Source: CAG-1782 sp964418255 (GTDB taxonomy: Bacteria > Bacillota > Clostridia > Christensenellales > DTU072). From it: DNA of 64,000 bases. The notes beneath the pieces are model-generated. The model saw only the letters and a program-made list of their open reading frames with translations. It was not told the DNA's origin and did no database searches. Within the stretch, counting starts at the first letter, position 1. Each line of letters opens with the position of its first letter. Positions 43,763 to 53,044 of this stretch are shown in pieces. Both the position numbers and the translations under genes were made by a program. The DNA lies in the NCBI GenBank assembly GCA_964418255.1, contig CAYQKV010000003.1:1-64000 (forward strand). The letters are read 5' to 3'.

Positions 43763-44099
43763 ACCGTCTCCCGCAAATTGTCACCGAGGTCGATAACTGC
43801 GCTTTATCCTGTGTTCGGGGTTTCCTAATTATTGTTTTCGGTTGCCGTTTATTGCGATATTGTTTCGCGCAAAACGCACGCGACGAAACCGACCGCAAAG
43901 CCGTAAAACCGTTTTCCGAAAGATTATATCATTCTCGTTAAAATAAAGCAACAAACTCGCACGGAGAATTGCGAAAGGCGCGGGATTTAAGAAAAAGTCG
44001 ACCGACGCTTGCTAAAATAACGTTATTATAGTATTATAATAAATACTATAAATAAAAATAAGGTGTGTCGACTCTAAACGGGTCGCGGAGGATTATTTT
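43763..44099. promoter_or_regulatory. divergent intergenic region with an AT-rich palindrome
   Basis: This 337-nt gap separates the leftward YczE-like gene from rightward lgt. It contains a 10-bp inverted repeat TTATAGTATT / AATACTATAA (44026-44051). A TATAAT at 44035-44040 lies inside it, without a well-spaced -35. GCGGAGG marks the lgt ribosome site. No RNA gene or ORF is supported. Confidence 0.4.
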
Positions 44100-44984
44100 A
44101 TGCACTGGACAGGGAAAGTTACGCCGACGGCATTTTCGATAGGAAATTTTTCCGTCGCGTGGTACGGAATCATCATTACCTGCGCGATGGTGCTTGCGTT
44201 GGTTATAGCGATAAGAAGGGTTAAGCGCATAAACATATCGGCGGACGATATGCTTATGCTTTTTCTCATTGCAATTCCGCTTGCGGTTATTTTTGCCCGT
44301 CTCGGATACGTGATTTCGAATTACAAAGTTTATTTCGTTTCACCGTACGACTGGGACGCGTTCGTTAACACGATTGCTATCTGGAAAGGCGGACTTACGA
44401 TAATGTGGGGCGTTCCCGGAGGGTGTCTCGGCGCGTTTATATGGTCTAAAATTTACAAAAAAGACGTGATTAAAGTCGCGGACATCGTTCTTCCCATCGT
44501 CCTGCTTGCGCAGGCAATCGGGCGTTGGGGAAATTTCTTCAATCAAGAACTTTACGGACAGCCCGTTACAAATCCGAACGCGCAATGGTTTCCCCTTTCG
44601 GTCTTTATCGCGCACGAGGGAGAATGGCGGCAGGCTACGTTCTTTTACGAATGTGTTCTGAACCTTATCGGATTTGTCGTATTAAGTATTCTTGTAAGGC
44701 GTCTCGACGTCAAAGGGTTCGGGTCGCTTGCGTATTTCGGTTGGTACTGCCTTGTGCGCGGCATTATGGAAATTTTACGCGCGGAGACGTCTACTATGGA
44801 CGAAAAACTCGGATTTAACGGCGTTATGGTGCTGTGTTTCGTCGTTTCCGCGCTTTGCGTTGCGGGCATAGTTTTTCTTATCCTAAGAAAGAAAAAACGC
44901 GGTGGAAAGGTATTCTTCAAAAACGGGATACCGCCCTTGCCGCCCGAGAAGAAGACGACGGAAGAGCCGCTTACACTTAAATAA
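44100..44984 (+). CDS. lgt: prolipoprotein diacylglyceryl transferase
   Basis: 294 residues with about seven membrane helices. It transfers diacylglycerol from phosphatidylglycerol to the lipobox Cys of prolipoproteins. The family signature GRWGNFFNQELYG (around residue 141) includes the essential Arg and Asn-phenylalanine stretch. The segment WKGGLTIMWGVPGG corresponds to the conserved GGL..HGG region, although the usual His is not obvious. The charged C-terminal tail is cytoplasmic. The several lipoproteins in this window are its expected substrates. It is followed by iorA after 21 nt. Confidence 0.93.
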   Translation: MHWTGKVTPTAFSIGNFSVAWYGIIITCAMVLALVIAIRRVKRINISADDMLMLFLIAIPLAVIFARLGYVISNYKVYFVSPYDWDAFVNTIAIWKGGLTIMWGVPGGCLGAFIWSKIYKKDVIKVADIVLPIVLLAQAIGRWGNFFNQELYGQPVTNPNAQWFPLSVFIAHEGEWRQATFFYECVLNLIGFVVLSILVRRLDVKGFGSLAYFGWYCLVRGIMEILRAETSTMDEKLGFNGVMVLCFVVSALCVAGIVFLILRKKKRGGKVFFKNGIPPLPPEKKTTEEPLTLK

Positions 44985-45005
44985 TAACACGGAGGAATAA
45001 AACTT

Positions 45006-46724
45006 ATGAAAAAATTACTTTTGGGCGATTTCGCCGTAGCGCGGGGCGCGTACGAAGCGGGAGTCAAGGTTGCGACCGCATATCCCGGCACGCCGAGCAC
45101 GGAAATCACCGAAGAACTGTCGAGATTTCCCGAAATTTACTCCGAATGGTCGCCTAACGAAAAGGTTGCCGCCGAAGTTGCGATAGGAAGTTCCATTCAC
45201 GGGGCGCGCACCATAGTTTCTATGAAACACGTCGGACTCAACGTGGCGAGCGACCCGCTGTTTACCGCGGCTTACACGGGAGTCAACGCGGGGCTTGTGT
45301 TCGCGGTAGCCGACGACCCGTCGATGTTTTCTTCGCAGAACGAGCAGGACACGCGCCTTATCGCGCGCGCGGCGAACGTTCCCGTTCTCGAACCGTCGGA
45401 CAGCGCGGAAGCGAAAGAATTTACCAAATTCGCGTTCGAACTCAGCGAAAAATACGATACGCCCGTTATTTTGCGCATAACGACGAGAGTCGCTCATTCT
45501 CAGAGTATGGTAGAGCTTTGCGAAAGAGAAGAGAGACCGATTATTCCCTACGAAAAGAACATAGCGAAATACGTTATGATGCCCGCGAACGCGATTAAAC
45601 GCCATATCGTCGTGGAAGACAGGCTCAACCGTCTTTCCGAAGACAGCAACGGTTTTTCCGTCAACAGAGCGGAGTACAGGAGCGAAAAGTTGGGTATTAT
45701 CACCGCGGGCGGCGTTTATCAGTACGTAAGAGACGCCGTGCCCGAAGCTAGCGTGCTTAAACTCGGCACGGTTTATCCGCTTCCTTATAAACTCATCGAA
45801 GAATTCGTATCCAAAGTCGACCGTTGCATAGTTGCGGAAGAACTCGAACCGCACATAGAAGGACTTATCAAACTTCACGGAATTAACGTCGAGGGTAAGA
45901 ACATTTTCTCGCGGCAAGGGGAGTTTTCCGTAAATATGATAAAAGAAAAGTTGCTCGGAGTTAAGAGCGACGCGGTTCCGGCGCAAGTCCCCGCCCGCCC
46001 ACCCGTACTTTGCGCCGGTTGTCCGCACAGAGGCGTGTTCTATACGTTAAAAAAGATGAAACTGAGCGTTATGGGGGATATAGGCTGTTACACTCTCGGA
46101 GCCGTCCCGCCGCTCGGAGCGATTGACGCGACGGTTTGTATGGGCGCGAGCATAGGAATGGCGATAGGCGCGGACAAAGCCGACCCGGAAGCGCATAAGA
46201 AGACGGTTGCCGTTATCGGCGATTCGACGTTTATTCACAGCGGAATTACCGGGCTTGTGGACGCGGTTTACAACAAAGCGAATATCACTTTAATTATTCT
46301 CGACAACAGAACGACGGGAATGACGGGACACCAGAACAACCCCGCAAACGGCAAGACGATAAAAGGGGAAGAGACGTACGAACTCAACCTGGAAACCCTT
46401 TGCAAAGCGGTCGGAGCGAATTCGGTGCGCACGGTGGACCCGTACGACCTCGACGCGTTCGGCGCGGCGGTTAAAGACGGGCTTAACGAGGACGGCGTGT
46501 CGGTAATTATTTCCAAACGTCCCTGCGTTCTGCTTACGAAGAAACTTTACCGCGGATTTACCGTTACCGACAAATGCAAGAATTGTAAGTCTTGTATGCA
46601 GCTCGGCTGTCCCGCTATCAGCAACGACGGAGGAATAAAAATAGACGCTTCCCTTTGCACGGAGTGCGGACTTTGTATGAAAGTGTGCCGTTTCGGCGCG
46701 ATAGAGAACAGGGAGGACAAATAA
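45006..46724 (+). CDS. iorA: indolepyruvate:ferredoxin oxidoreductase, alpha subunit
   Basis: 572 residues. It oxidatively decarboxylates aryl pyruvates from aromatic amino acids to acyl-CoA, reducing ferredoxin. The N-terminal pyrimidine-binding domain begins LGDFAVARGAYEAG and AYPGTPSTEI. The thiamine diphosphate site is in the central part (VMGDIGCYTLG, then GDSTFIHSGI). Two C-terminal [4Fe-4S] motifs (CKNCKSCMQLGCP, CTECGLCMKVCRFG) relay electrons. It is paired with iorB 2 nt downstream. GGAGGA precedes the ATG. Confidence 0.95.
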   Translation: MKKLLLGDFAVARGAYEAGVKVATAYPGTPSTEITEELSRFPEIYSEWSPNEKVAAEVAIGSSIHGARTIVSMKHVGLNVASDPLFTAAYTGVNAGLVFAVADDPSMFSSQNEQDTRLIARAANVPVLEPSDSAEAKEFTKFAFELSEKYDTPVILRITTRVAHSQSMVELCEREERPIIPYEKNIAKYVMMPANAIKRHIVVEDRLNRLSEDSNGFSVNRAEYRSEKLGIITAGGVYQYVRDAVPEASVLKLGTVYPLPYKLIEEFVSKVDRCIVAEELEPHIEGLIKLHGINVEGKNIFSRQGEFSVNMIKEKLLGVKSDAVPAQVPARPPVLCAGCPHRGVFYTLKKMKLSVMGDIGCYTLGAVPPLGAIDATVCMGASIGMAIGADKADPEAHKKTVAVIGDSTFIHSGITGLVDAVYNKANITLIILDNRTTGMTGHQNNPANGKTIKGEETYELNLETLCKAVGANSVRTVDPYDLDAFGAAVKDGLNEDGVSVIISKRPCVLLTKKLYRGFTVTDKCKNCKSCMQLGCPAISNDGGIKIDASLCTECGLCMKVCRFGAIENREDK

Positions 46725-46726
46725 TT

Positions 46727-47281
46727 ATGGATATACTTATTGCAGGCGTAGGCGGACAAGGAACCCTTCTTGCGAGCAGAGTTTTGGGTAAATACGCGCT
46801 CGACAACGGGCTGGACTGTAAACTGAGCGAAGTTCACGGAATGAGCCAGAGAGGGGGTAGCGTTATCACGTTCGTAAGGATAGGAAAGGACATCTATTCG
46901 CCGATTATCGACGCGGGGAACGCGGACGTTGTCATTGCTTTCGAAAAACTCGAAGCGTTAAGATACGCGCACTTCTTGAAAAAGGACGGAATAATGCTTT
47001 ACAGCACGCAGGAAATTATGCCGATGCCCGTGGTTATCGGCGCGTGCAAATATCCCGACGACATCGAGGAAAGATTGCCGAAAAAGAATTTTGCCGTCGA
47101 CGCGCTCGGGCTCGCGGAAAAAGCGGGCAACAGCAAAGCGGCTAATTCGGTTATGATAGGCGCGTTTACCAAACTTATGGGGCTGGATAAGGATAAAATG
47201 AAAGCCGCGTTGATTGCGTCGATACCGCAGAAACTCATCGAAATCAACGATAAAGCATTCGAATACGGGTATAACGCTTAA
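46727..47281 (+). CDS. iorB: indolepyruvate:ferredoxin oxidoreductase, beta subunit
   Basis: 184 residues, the gamma-type (2-oxoacid oxidoreductase) domain that binds CoA. It opens MDILIAGVGGQGTLLASRVLG, and SEVHGMSQRGGSV is the conserved loop. The ATG at 46727 follows GGGAGGA; a longer in-frame reading overlaps iorA and is rejected. Coupled expression with iorA is expected from the 2-nt gap. A hairpin terminator lies 24 nt downstream. Confidence 0.95.
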   Translation: MDILIAGVGGQGTLLASRVLGKYALDNGLDCKLSEVHGMSQRGGSVITFVRIGKDIYSPIIDAGNADVVIAFEKLEALRYAHFLKKDGIMLYSTQEIMPMPVVIGACKYPDDIEERLPKKNFAVDALGLAEKAGNSKAANSVMIGAFTKLMGLDKDKMKAALIASIPQKLIEINDKAFEYGYNA

Positions 47282-47304
47282 ATACATAATTAACTGTCAA
47301 CTAA

Positions 47305-47337
47305 AAATAAACCGCGGATTTCGCGGTTTATTTTTTT
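47305..47337 (+). terminator. terminator of lgt-iorAB
   Basis: Twelve-bp stem AAATAAACCGCG / CGCGGTTTATTT with loop GATTT and a T-run. Confidence 0.9.
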
Positions 47338-47382
47338 AGATGTTTATTGTTGAGCTTTATGATTAAAAAGACGCGAAAAAAA

Positions 47383-47856
47383 TCAAGCGAAAACTTTCTT
47401 AAAAAATTCAATCAGAATAAAGAGAAGGGAACGGCGGTTGTAGGCGAGGGGCTCGCGCGAAGGGAACACGGTTATCATTCGGTAAATATAAACTCCGATG
47501 AAAGCGCAGACGGTAATCAGACAAAACGCCGTAAAAACGCGTGAACGGGCAAACCGCGGGAAGATAAACGCGGCGAGGCAAACGACAGCGACGAGAGGGA
47601 TGACGACGAACAGCGGGTGCATTTCGAACGCACCGCCGAAATCTCCCTGAAAGAAGAGAATAAACGCGCGGGTAAGCCCGCAACCGGGGCAGGGCACGCC
47701 GAAAACGAGGTTTATGGGACAAGCGTGACCGAGAAAAACGGTCGCGACTATGCTGTAAACGCCGAAAAGGAATACAAGGAGCAGAAGACGGGCGGTCTTT
47801 TTCGAAAAGAGAGAGGAAAAAAGACGCGAGCCGCTTGTTTTACGCCGCATCTGCAA
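47383..47856 (-). CDS. DUF2752 membrane protein
   Basis: 157 residues. The motif CPINLVFGVPCPGCGLTRAF (around 47-66) with its Cys pair and GLTRA is the signature of DUF2752. Three to four hydrophobic helices follow. The function is unknown. The start overlaps the stop of the DUF4234 gene by 17 nt, so the pair is translated together; starts at 47856 and 47850 are both possible. Confidence 0.85.
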   Translation of the reverse strand: MQMRRKTSGSRLFSSLFSKKTARLLLLVFLFGVYSIVATVFLGHACPINLVFGVPCPGCGLTRAFILFFQGDFGGAFEMHPLFVVIPLVAVVCLAAFIFPRFARSRVFTAFCLITVCAFIGVYIYRMITVFPSREPLAYNRRSLLFILIEFFKKVFA

Positions 47857-48196
47857 GCCTGTTCATCTCGTCTTGCATAAGAGCGACGCCTACTATTTCC
47901 AAACCGAAAATACAGAGAACGATATAGAGCCAAGCCTCGTTGGATACGCGGATTCCACGGTCGGAAGCAAGGATTTCGAGACGTTTTGCCTCTTTGTAAA
48001 ACCAGTAAATTGTGTAGATACCGCAGGTAAGAATGGAGAAGAGAAGGGCAAGACCGCCGCTGCGACAGCTGCCGTCGCTTTTTTCGCCGAGGGCAAATTC
48101 GATTTCGTTGGTAACGACAACCTGCCAGTAAAGGAAATATAACCCGCAGGTCACAATGGTAAGAAGAATAACCGAAACAATACTTCTGTTTTTCAT
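47840..48196 (-). CDS. DUF4234 membrane protein
   Basis: 118 residues. It starts MKNRSIVSVILLTIVTCGLY, followed by FLYWQVVVTNEIEFALG, the DUF4234 pattern, with about three membrane helices and a C-terminal segment ending MNRLADAA. The ATG at 48196 has AAGAGG upstream; the frame continues upstream into tRNA sequence, which is not coding. It pairs with a DUF2752 gene, a combination common in Firmicutes with unknown role. Confidence 0.85.
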   Translation of the reverse strand: MKNRSIVSVILLTIVTCGLYFLYWQVVVTNEIEFALGEKSDGSCRSGGLALLFSILTCGIYTIYWFYKEAKRLEILASDRGIRVSNEAWLYIVLCIFGLEIVGVALMQDEMNRLADAA

Positions 48197-48390
48197 AAAA
48201 AAACCTCTTTTTGCGTTAAGTGTAGCACAACGGAAAGAGAAAGGCAACAAAAAAGATATTACAACAAGGGTAAAACGGGCAGAGATTTTCCGCAACTCGG
48301 GAAGAAGAAAACAAGCCGATTTCGAGAAAGCAAAATAATTGACAAAACAAAGGAAAGAGTTCATAATATTAAATGCCCGATAAAAGACGT

Positions 48391-48480
48391 GGAGGCGTAG
48401 CGAAGCGGTCACAACGCGGCGGTCTTGAAAACCGTTTGGGTTAACAGCCCCCGGGGGTTCGAATCCCTCCGCCTCCGCCA
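48391..48480 (+). tRNA. tRNA-Ser(UGA)
   Basis: 90-nt class II tRNA. The acceptor pairs GGAGGCG with CGCCTCC, the anticodon loop is CTTGAAA (anticodon TGA), there is a long variable arm, the T-arm contains GGTTCGAATCC, and GCCA is encoded. It decodes UCA and UCG. Confidence 0.97.
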
Positions 48481-48516
48481 AAAATCGGCAAATTCCGTAA
48501 GACGTTTGCCGATTTT
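48481..48516 (+). terminator. terminator after tRNA-Ser
   Basis: Twelve-bp stem AAAATCGGCAAA / TTTGCCGATTTT with a 12-nt loop, directly after the CCA end. Confidence 0.85.
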
Positions 48517-48884
48517 ACTTATTACCTCTTCACTTTTCACTCTTCACTAATCCTGCCGATTTTAGGAAGTAATAGGTAAAAGTTAATAGTGAAAATGAAT
48601 GGATAAATAAAGCAAAACGTAAAAGTGAATGGCAAAAAAGCGCAGTACGCTTCATTTTTCATTAGTAAAACGACTTCATTAGCGTTAGCCGCTTCATTTA
48701 ATATCAATGCGCGGAAATAACGACAATCCGGCGAATTGTCGTCCGTCCGAGCGCGTCGGCGAGCGTTAGCGAAATCTTCCGTATCGGCAAAAATTTGTAG
48801 ACGTAGGTTGTCATTTCTGCGAATCTCTGCGGATTTCGGAAAGAACTGTTAAGCGGTAAAAAATATTTAATAGGAGAGATGATT
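48517..48884. repeat. intergenic region with short repeats and CGACAAT palindrome, copy 2
   Basis: No gene is seen. The left part holds TTCACTTTTCACTCTTCACT and, further on, the related opposite-sense GTGAAAATGAATGG and AAAGTGAATGG, so it is made of short inverted motifs. At 48720-48742 lies the palindrome ACGACAAT-CCGGCGA-ATTGTCGT, the counterpart of 120-144. TAGGAGAG near 48871 is the ribosome site of the next gene. Confidence 0.55.
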
Positions 48885-50036
48885 ATGAGTAAAAAACTAA
48901 AAACGATTTCCGTAATAACGATATTGTGTTTGTTACTATTTGTTTTTATAGGATGCGATTCTTCCGATAAGCCAGTCGACGATTCTTCTCAATATTTTTC
49001 CTACGACGATTATCTGAATGCCGTTGAAAACGGCTATACGGGAACGTTTTCCGAGTACTTTATTCAATATAATCAGATAAAAAAAGTCGAGGTTGTAAAC
49101 AATACGATTTATGCATATCTCAACGGAGACGTCGTTGTTAATTTGGGAACCGTCGATAGCGGAACGGAAATAAAAAATTTGAATTCCGATAATAATTATT
49201 TTCATTTGTCTTTTGACGACACTATGAACAGTATGAAAAATTTAACGTCGGCGGCTACATATAAGAGCGTGTTCGACGAGCCTTTTTTTGCTTATCTTAA
49301 ACAATTACACGAATTATACGGCGCGAAAATAAGTCTTTATACTTATTTGGATTTGCTGGGAAACGTTACTGACAAGTATCAAAGCGAACTGAGCAAAGCA
49401 AGCGATTGGTTAAAATTCGGATTACATTCGACGGCGCACTCGGAACGTTTTAACGAAGCTACTTATCAGGACGGTTATAATGCTTGGACGACTTTCGTAA
49501 AACATATTTACCGAATTACGGGAACGTATAAATCGGTAGACAGAATGCCGAGACTTCATTATTGGCAAGGGACGGAAGCCGCATTGCAAGGTATGCGCGA
49601 CGCAATTTGCGGACCTATCGGTTTCTTGTCGGGGGAACACGAATGGCCGTCGTATTATTTGTCAAAGGAACAACATATGTATGCATATAATCACGACCAT
49701 ATAACGGATTACAAAAACGGTTTGGTGTTTGTTGCCACCGATATGAGAATCGACTGGTTTGAAAAAGATTATACCACGACAAATGTTTATAGAAAACCGA
49801 TTAAATCCACTATTTACGAAGAACTTCAATACCGTTTTTCTAATGCGGACTATGCAAGCACGCTGTCTTCTTACCTGGTGTTCGGTCACGAATGGAGAAT
49901 GTATGACGGGAAAGTGCTTTCGGAAGAAGGAAAGGTTTGGTTGGATGATATTTGCAGATTTGCCTACGAACACGGTATTTCGTTTGATTTCCCGCAAAAT
50001 AAAGTATATCTGCCGACGCCGCTTGATATACATTAG
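48885..50036 (+). CDS. lipoprotein with a polysaccharide-deacetylase-like (NodB) domain
   Basis: 383 residues. The signal peptide ends in the lipobox FVFIGC (Cys ~24). After a linker, residues ~110-380 look like a divergent NodB fold: FHLSFDDT (metal-binding Asp pair) and FGLHSTAHS with the two His of the second motif. It may deacetylate or otherwise hydrolyse a surface glycan outside the membrane. The later conserved motifs are not obvious, so activity is uncertain. The ATG at 48885 lies 8 nt from AGGAG; one 6 nt earlier is too close. It follows tRNA-Ser and is flanked by its own terminator, suggesting a single-gene cassette. Confidence 0.7.
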   Translation: MSKKLKTISVITILCLLLFVFIGCDSSDKPVDDSSQYFSYDDYLNAVENGYTGTFSEYFIQYNQIKKVEVVNNTIYAYLNGDVVVNLGTVDSGTEIKNLNSDNNYFHLSFDDTMNSMKNLTSAATYKSVFDEPFFAYLKQLHELYGAKISLYTYLDLLGNVTDKYQSELSKASDWLKFGLHSTAHSERFNEATYQDGYNAWTTFVKHIYRITGTYKSVDRMPRLHYWQGTEAALQGMRDAICGPIGFLSGEHEWPSYYLSKEQHMYAYNHDHITDYKNGLVFVATDMRIDWFEKDYTTTNVYRKPIKSTIYEELQYRFSNADYASTLSSYLVFGHEWRMYDGKVLSEEGKVWLDDICRFAYEHGISFDFPQNKVYLPTPLDIH

Positions 50037-50093
50037 TTCAATAAATCAGGAGAAATAACGGTTACACCTATATTGATTTTTACATCAAATGAC

Positions 50094-50127
50094 AGTGCGG
50101 ATTTCGTTTTGAAATCCGCACTTTTTT
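50094..50127 (+). terminator. terminator of the NodB-like lipoprotein gene
   Basis: Twelve-bp stem AGTGCGGATTTC / GAAATCCGCACT with loop GTTTT and a T-run. Confidence 0.9.
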
Positions 50128-50160
50128 AAGTAATTGTTGTAATGTAATTCGTAGGTTTCC

Positions 50161-51453
50161 TTATTCGAAGCAGAGATTTTTAAGCGCTTCGTAGTATATT
50201 TCCGAGGCTTTTTCGAATTCTTCCATATCAACGTATTCGTCGGCGCAATGGATGCCCGCTTTGCTGTTTGGGAAACAGGGACCGAACGCCACGCCGAGCG
50301 GCAACACTCTTGCGTACGTTCCTCCGCCGATACTTATCGGCTCGGCGTTTTCTCCCGTCACTTTGTTGTACGCTTTGAGCAGGGTTTTTACTAATGGGTG
50401 CTCTTTGCTTACGTAAAGCGGAAGATGGAAGAACGTCTCCTCGACAGTGCCTTTCAGTTTTTTCGTAAGCGTTTCCGTGACGAATTCCTTTTTATAAGAT
50501 ACGGGGTGGCGCACGTCGAGTTCGAACGTAAAGACGTCGTTTTCCGTCCTCGCCGTTCCGAGATTAAGCGTGAGAAAGCCGCTCTGTTCGTCGCTTATAT
50601 TAAGCCCGACGGCTTTCCCGTCTGAAGAAGAAAACGCCGCGTACAACTCCGCGCAGACCGCGCTTGCCGGCGAGAGAATTTTCAAAAGTTTTATAAGCGC
50701 GTTGTCTCCGTTTTCCGGGTGGCTTCCGTGCGCCGATACGCCTTTCGTCTTTACCGTCGCCCATCCGTCTTCTATAACGTATTTGCAATCCGCAGAGGAA
50801 AAAAGCTCGGCTATTCCGTCGCATATTTTAATCTTTGCTTCCGCTTCGTCGGGAACCATATTCGCTCTTTCTCCGGCAACGATATATGCGATATTGTCGG
50901 GTTTAGGGTAACTTATTTTATGATATACGATACCTTTTTCGCAATTTATAACGGGAAAATCGCCGTCGGGAGAAATTCCCAGAGCGGGCATTTCTTCGTT
51001 TTCTTTATATGCGTCCATACATTTCCAGCCGCTTTCTTCATCGCAGCCGAGAATAAACCGTATGCGCTTAGTAGGACGTTTATTTTCCTGCAAGAGGCGT
51101 TTAACCGCAAGCAGACACGCGATGAAAGGGGATTTGTCGTCAAGCGCGCCGCGGGCGTAGATTTTGCCGTTTTTTTCTTCCGCGCCGAAAGGGGCGACCG
51201 TCCAGCCTTTCCCTACGGGAACGACGTCGAGGTGGGTAAGAATTCCGAAGAGTTCGCCCTCTCCGATTTCGCCGTAGCCGTAAAACCCGTTTCCGTTTTT
51301 GACGGAGAAGCCTTCGGCTTTGAGAATGTCCAGAGCCGAGCAAAGGCAGGAATAAACGCCCTTGCCAAACGGCATACTGGGTTCGGCTTTACTTTCCACG
51401 CTGTCGATAGAAAGGAGGGTTTTGAGATAATCCAACGCTTTATTGAAGTCCAT
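50161..51453 (-). CDS. pepV: M20-family dipeptidase (PepV/Sapep type)
   Basis: 430 residues. A dinuclear-metal peptidase: GILTHLDVVPVGKGW gives the first metal His and catalytic Asp, ARGALDDKSP the bridging Asp, CDEESGWKC the general-base Glu, and a C-terminal GGGTYARVLP is typical of PepV/Sapep enzymes. It should release amino acids from dipeptides in the cytoplasm, with Zn or Mn. It is transcribed leftward, diverging from gltX. GGTGAAAT precedes the ATG. Confidence 0.92.
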   Translation of the reverse strand: MDFNKALDYLKTLLSIDSVESKAEPSMPFGKGVYSCLCSALDILKAEGFSVKNGNGFYGYGEIGEGELFGILTHLDVVPVGKGWTVAPFGAEEKNGKIYARGALDDKSPFIACLLAVKRLLQENKRPTKRIRFILGCDEESGWKCMDAYKENEEMPALGISPDGDFPVINCEKGIVYHKISYPKPDNIAYIVAGERANMVPDEAEAKIKICDGIAELFSSADCKYVIEDGWATVKTKGVSAHGSHPENGDNALIKLLKILSPASAVCAELYAAFSSSDGKAVGLNISDEQSGFLTLNLGTARTENDVFTFELDVRHPVSYKKEFVTETLTKKLKGTVEETFFHLPLYVSKEHPLVKTLLKAYNKVTGENAEPISIGGGTYARVLPLGVAFGPCFPNSKAGIHCADEYVDMEEFEKASEIYYEALKNLCFE

Positions 51454-51558
51454 ATTTCACCGTCCGAAATAAAATTTTTGCCCGTGCATAAATATTATAC
51501 ACTAAAACGGGAAAGTATGATACAATGTAAAAGCATAATTGAATACAGGAGATTATAA

Positions 51559-52995
51559 ATGAGAGTAAGAACGAGATTTGCGCCCAGTCCGACGGGATTT
51601 ATGCACATCGGAAACCTGCGCACCGCGCTGTACGGATATTTATATGCCAAACATAACGGCGGCGATTTTATATTGAGGATAGAGGACACCGACAGAACGA
51701 GATACGTCGAAGGGGCGGTTGACTTTATTTACTCCATTCTTCGTCAGGCGAAGATAGAACACGACGAAGGTCCGGATAAAGACGGCGGCTGCGGACCGTA
51801 CGTTCAAAGCGAGAGAAAAGATATTTATCTTAAATATGCCCAAGAACTCGTCAGAAGAGGGGGCGCGTATTATTGTTTCTGCGACAAGGAGAGACTTGAT
51901 TCGCTTGCCGACGAAAACGGCGTTAAAAAATACGACAAACATTGCCTGCGCCTTACCGAAGAAGAGGTTAAGGAAAAACTCGCTTCGGGCGCGCCGTACG
52001 TCATCAGACAGAACGTCCCCACCGAGGGAATGACGGAATATACCGATATGGTATACGGCACGATACGCGTACCGTGCGAAGATATGGAAGACGGCGTGCT
52101 CATTAAAAGCGACGGTCTGCCCACCTATAATTTTGCAAACGTAGTAGACGACCACCTTATGGGAATAACGCACGTTATGCGCGGGACGGAGTATCTTTCG
52201 AGTACTCCGAAATATAATCTTATGTATGACGCGTTCGGGTGGGAAAGACCGCATTATATGCATCTGCCGCCGATAATGAAAGACGCGCAGCATAAACTGA
52301 GCAAGCGTTACGGTGACGCGAATTTCGAAGATTTTATCGAAAGAGGGTTCCTGCCCGAAGCGATAGTCAACTATATCGCGCTTCTCGGATGGTCGCCGAA
52401 AAACAACGAAGAAAAAATGAGTATGGAAGAGCTCATCGAGGCGTTCGACGTCGACGGAGTGAGTCATTCGCCCGCGATTTTCGACGAAACGAAAATGAAA
52501 TGGTTGAACGCAAGATACATTCGTGAACTTCCTTTCGACGAATTTATGCTTCACGCGAAACCGTTTTTCGATAAAAGCGTAATAAACGGCAAGTACGACT
52601 ACGAAAAATTCGGGAAACTGTTGCAAAACCGCATAGAAATCTTTTCGGAAATACCGACTTCTGTTGCGTTTATCGAGGAATTCGGAGAATACGACAAGAC
52701 GCTTTTCGAGCATAAAAAGATGAAAACCGACGCGTCCGTCGGAGAAATCTGTATGAAAGAAGCGTTGAAAATTTTCGAAGAAATAGAAAATTTCGACGAA
52801 ATATCCATTCACGACGCCTTGATAAAAAAATGCGAAGAAATGGGATTGAAGAAAGGGCAGATGCTGTTTACCGTAAGGGTAGGACTTACGGGTTGCGCTT
52901 CCACGCCAGGCGGCGCGGTGGAAATGGCGGATATTCTCGGACGGGAAGAGAGCGTGAGAAGGCTTAAATTCTCCATAGATATGTTGAATAAGTAA
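51559..52995 (+). CDS. gltX: glutamyl-tRNA synthetase
   Basis: 478 residues, the usual size. The class I signatures are FAPSPTGFMHIGNLRTA (HIGH) and KLSKRYGD (KMSKS-type). The catalytic core spans ~1-320 and the helical anticodon-binding domain occupies the rest. In Firmicutes without GlnRS this enzyme also charges tRNA-Gln for later amidation; no gatCAB is in the window to confirm that. AGGAGA precedes the ATG. Confidence 0.97.
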   Translation: MRVRTRFAPSPTGFMHIGNLRTALYGYLYAKHNGGDFILRIEDTDRTRYVEGAVDFIYSILRQAKIEHDEGPDKDGGCGPYVQSERKDIYLKYAQELVRRGGAYYCFCDKERLDSLADENGVKKYDKHCLRLTEEEVKEKLASGAPYVIRQNVPTEGMTEYTDMVYGTIRVPCEDMEDGVLIKSDGLPTYNFANVVDDHLMGITHVMRGTEYLSSTPKYNLMYDAFGWERPHYMHLPPIMKDAQHKLSKRYGDANFEDFIERGFLPEAIVNYIALLGWSPKNNEEKMSMEELIEAFDVDGVSHSPAIFDETKMKWLNARYIRELPFDEFMLHAKPFFDKSVINGKYDYEKFGKLLQNRIEIFSEIPTSVAFIEEFGEYDKTLFEHKKMKTDASVGEICMKEALKIFEEIENFDEISIHDALIKKCEEMGLKKGQMLFTVRVGLTGCASTPGGAVEMADILGREESVRRLKFSIDMLNK

Positions 52996-53044
52996 CGGGG
53001 ATAGTTGCGAGGTAAATCATAAAGGAGCGAGATAATCGTAGATA

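Noticed and set aside
48517..48720. Possible CRISPR-like array in the TTCACTTTTCAC repeats
   Set aside because: Units are too short, irregular and inverted, with no constant spacers and no cas genes in the window.
51640..52812. 390-codon frame antisense to gltX
   Set aside because: Shadow of glutamyl-tRNA synthetase; no start site or domain.
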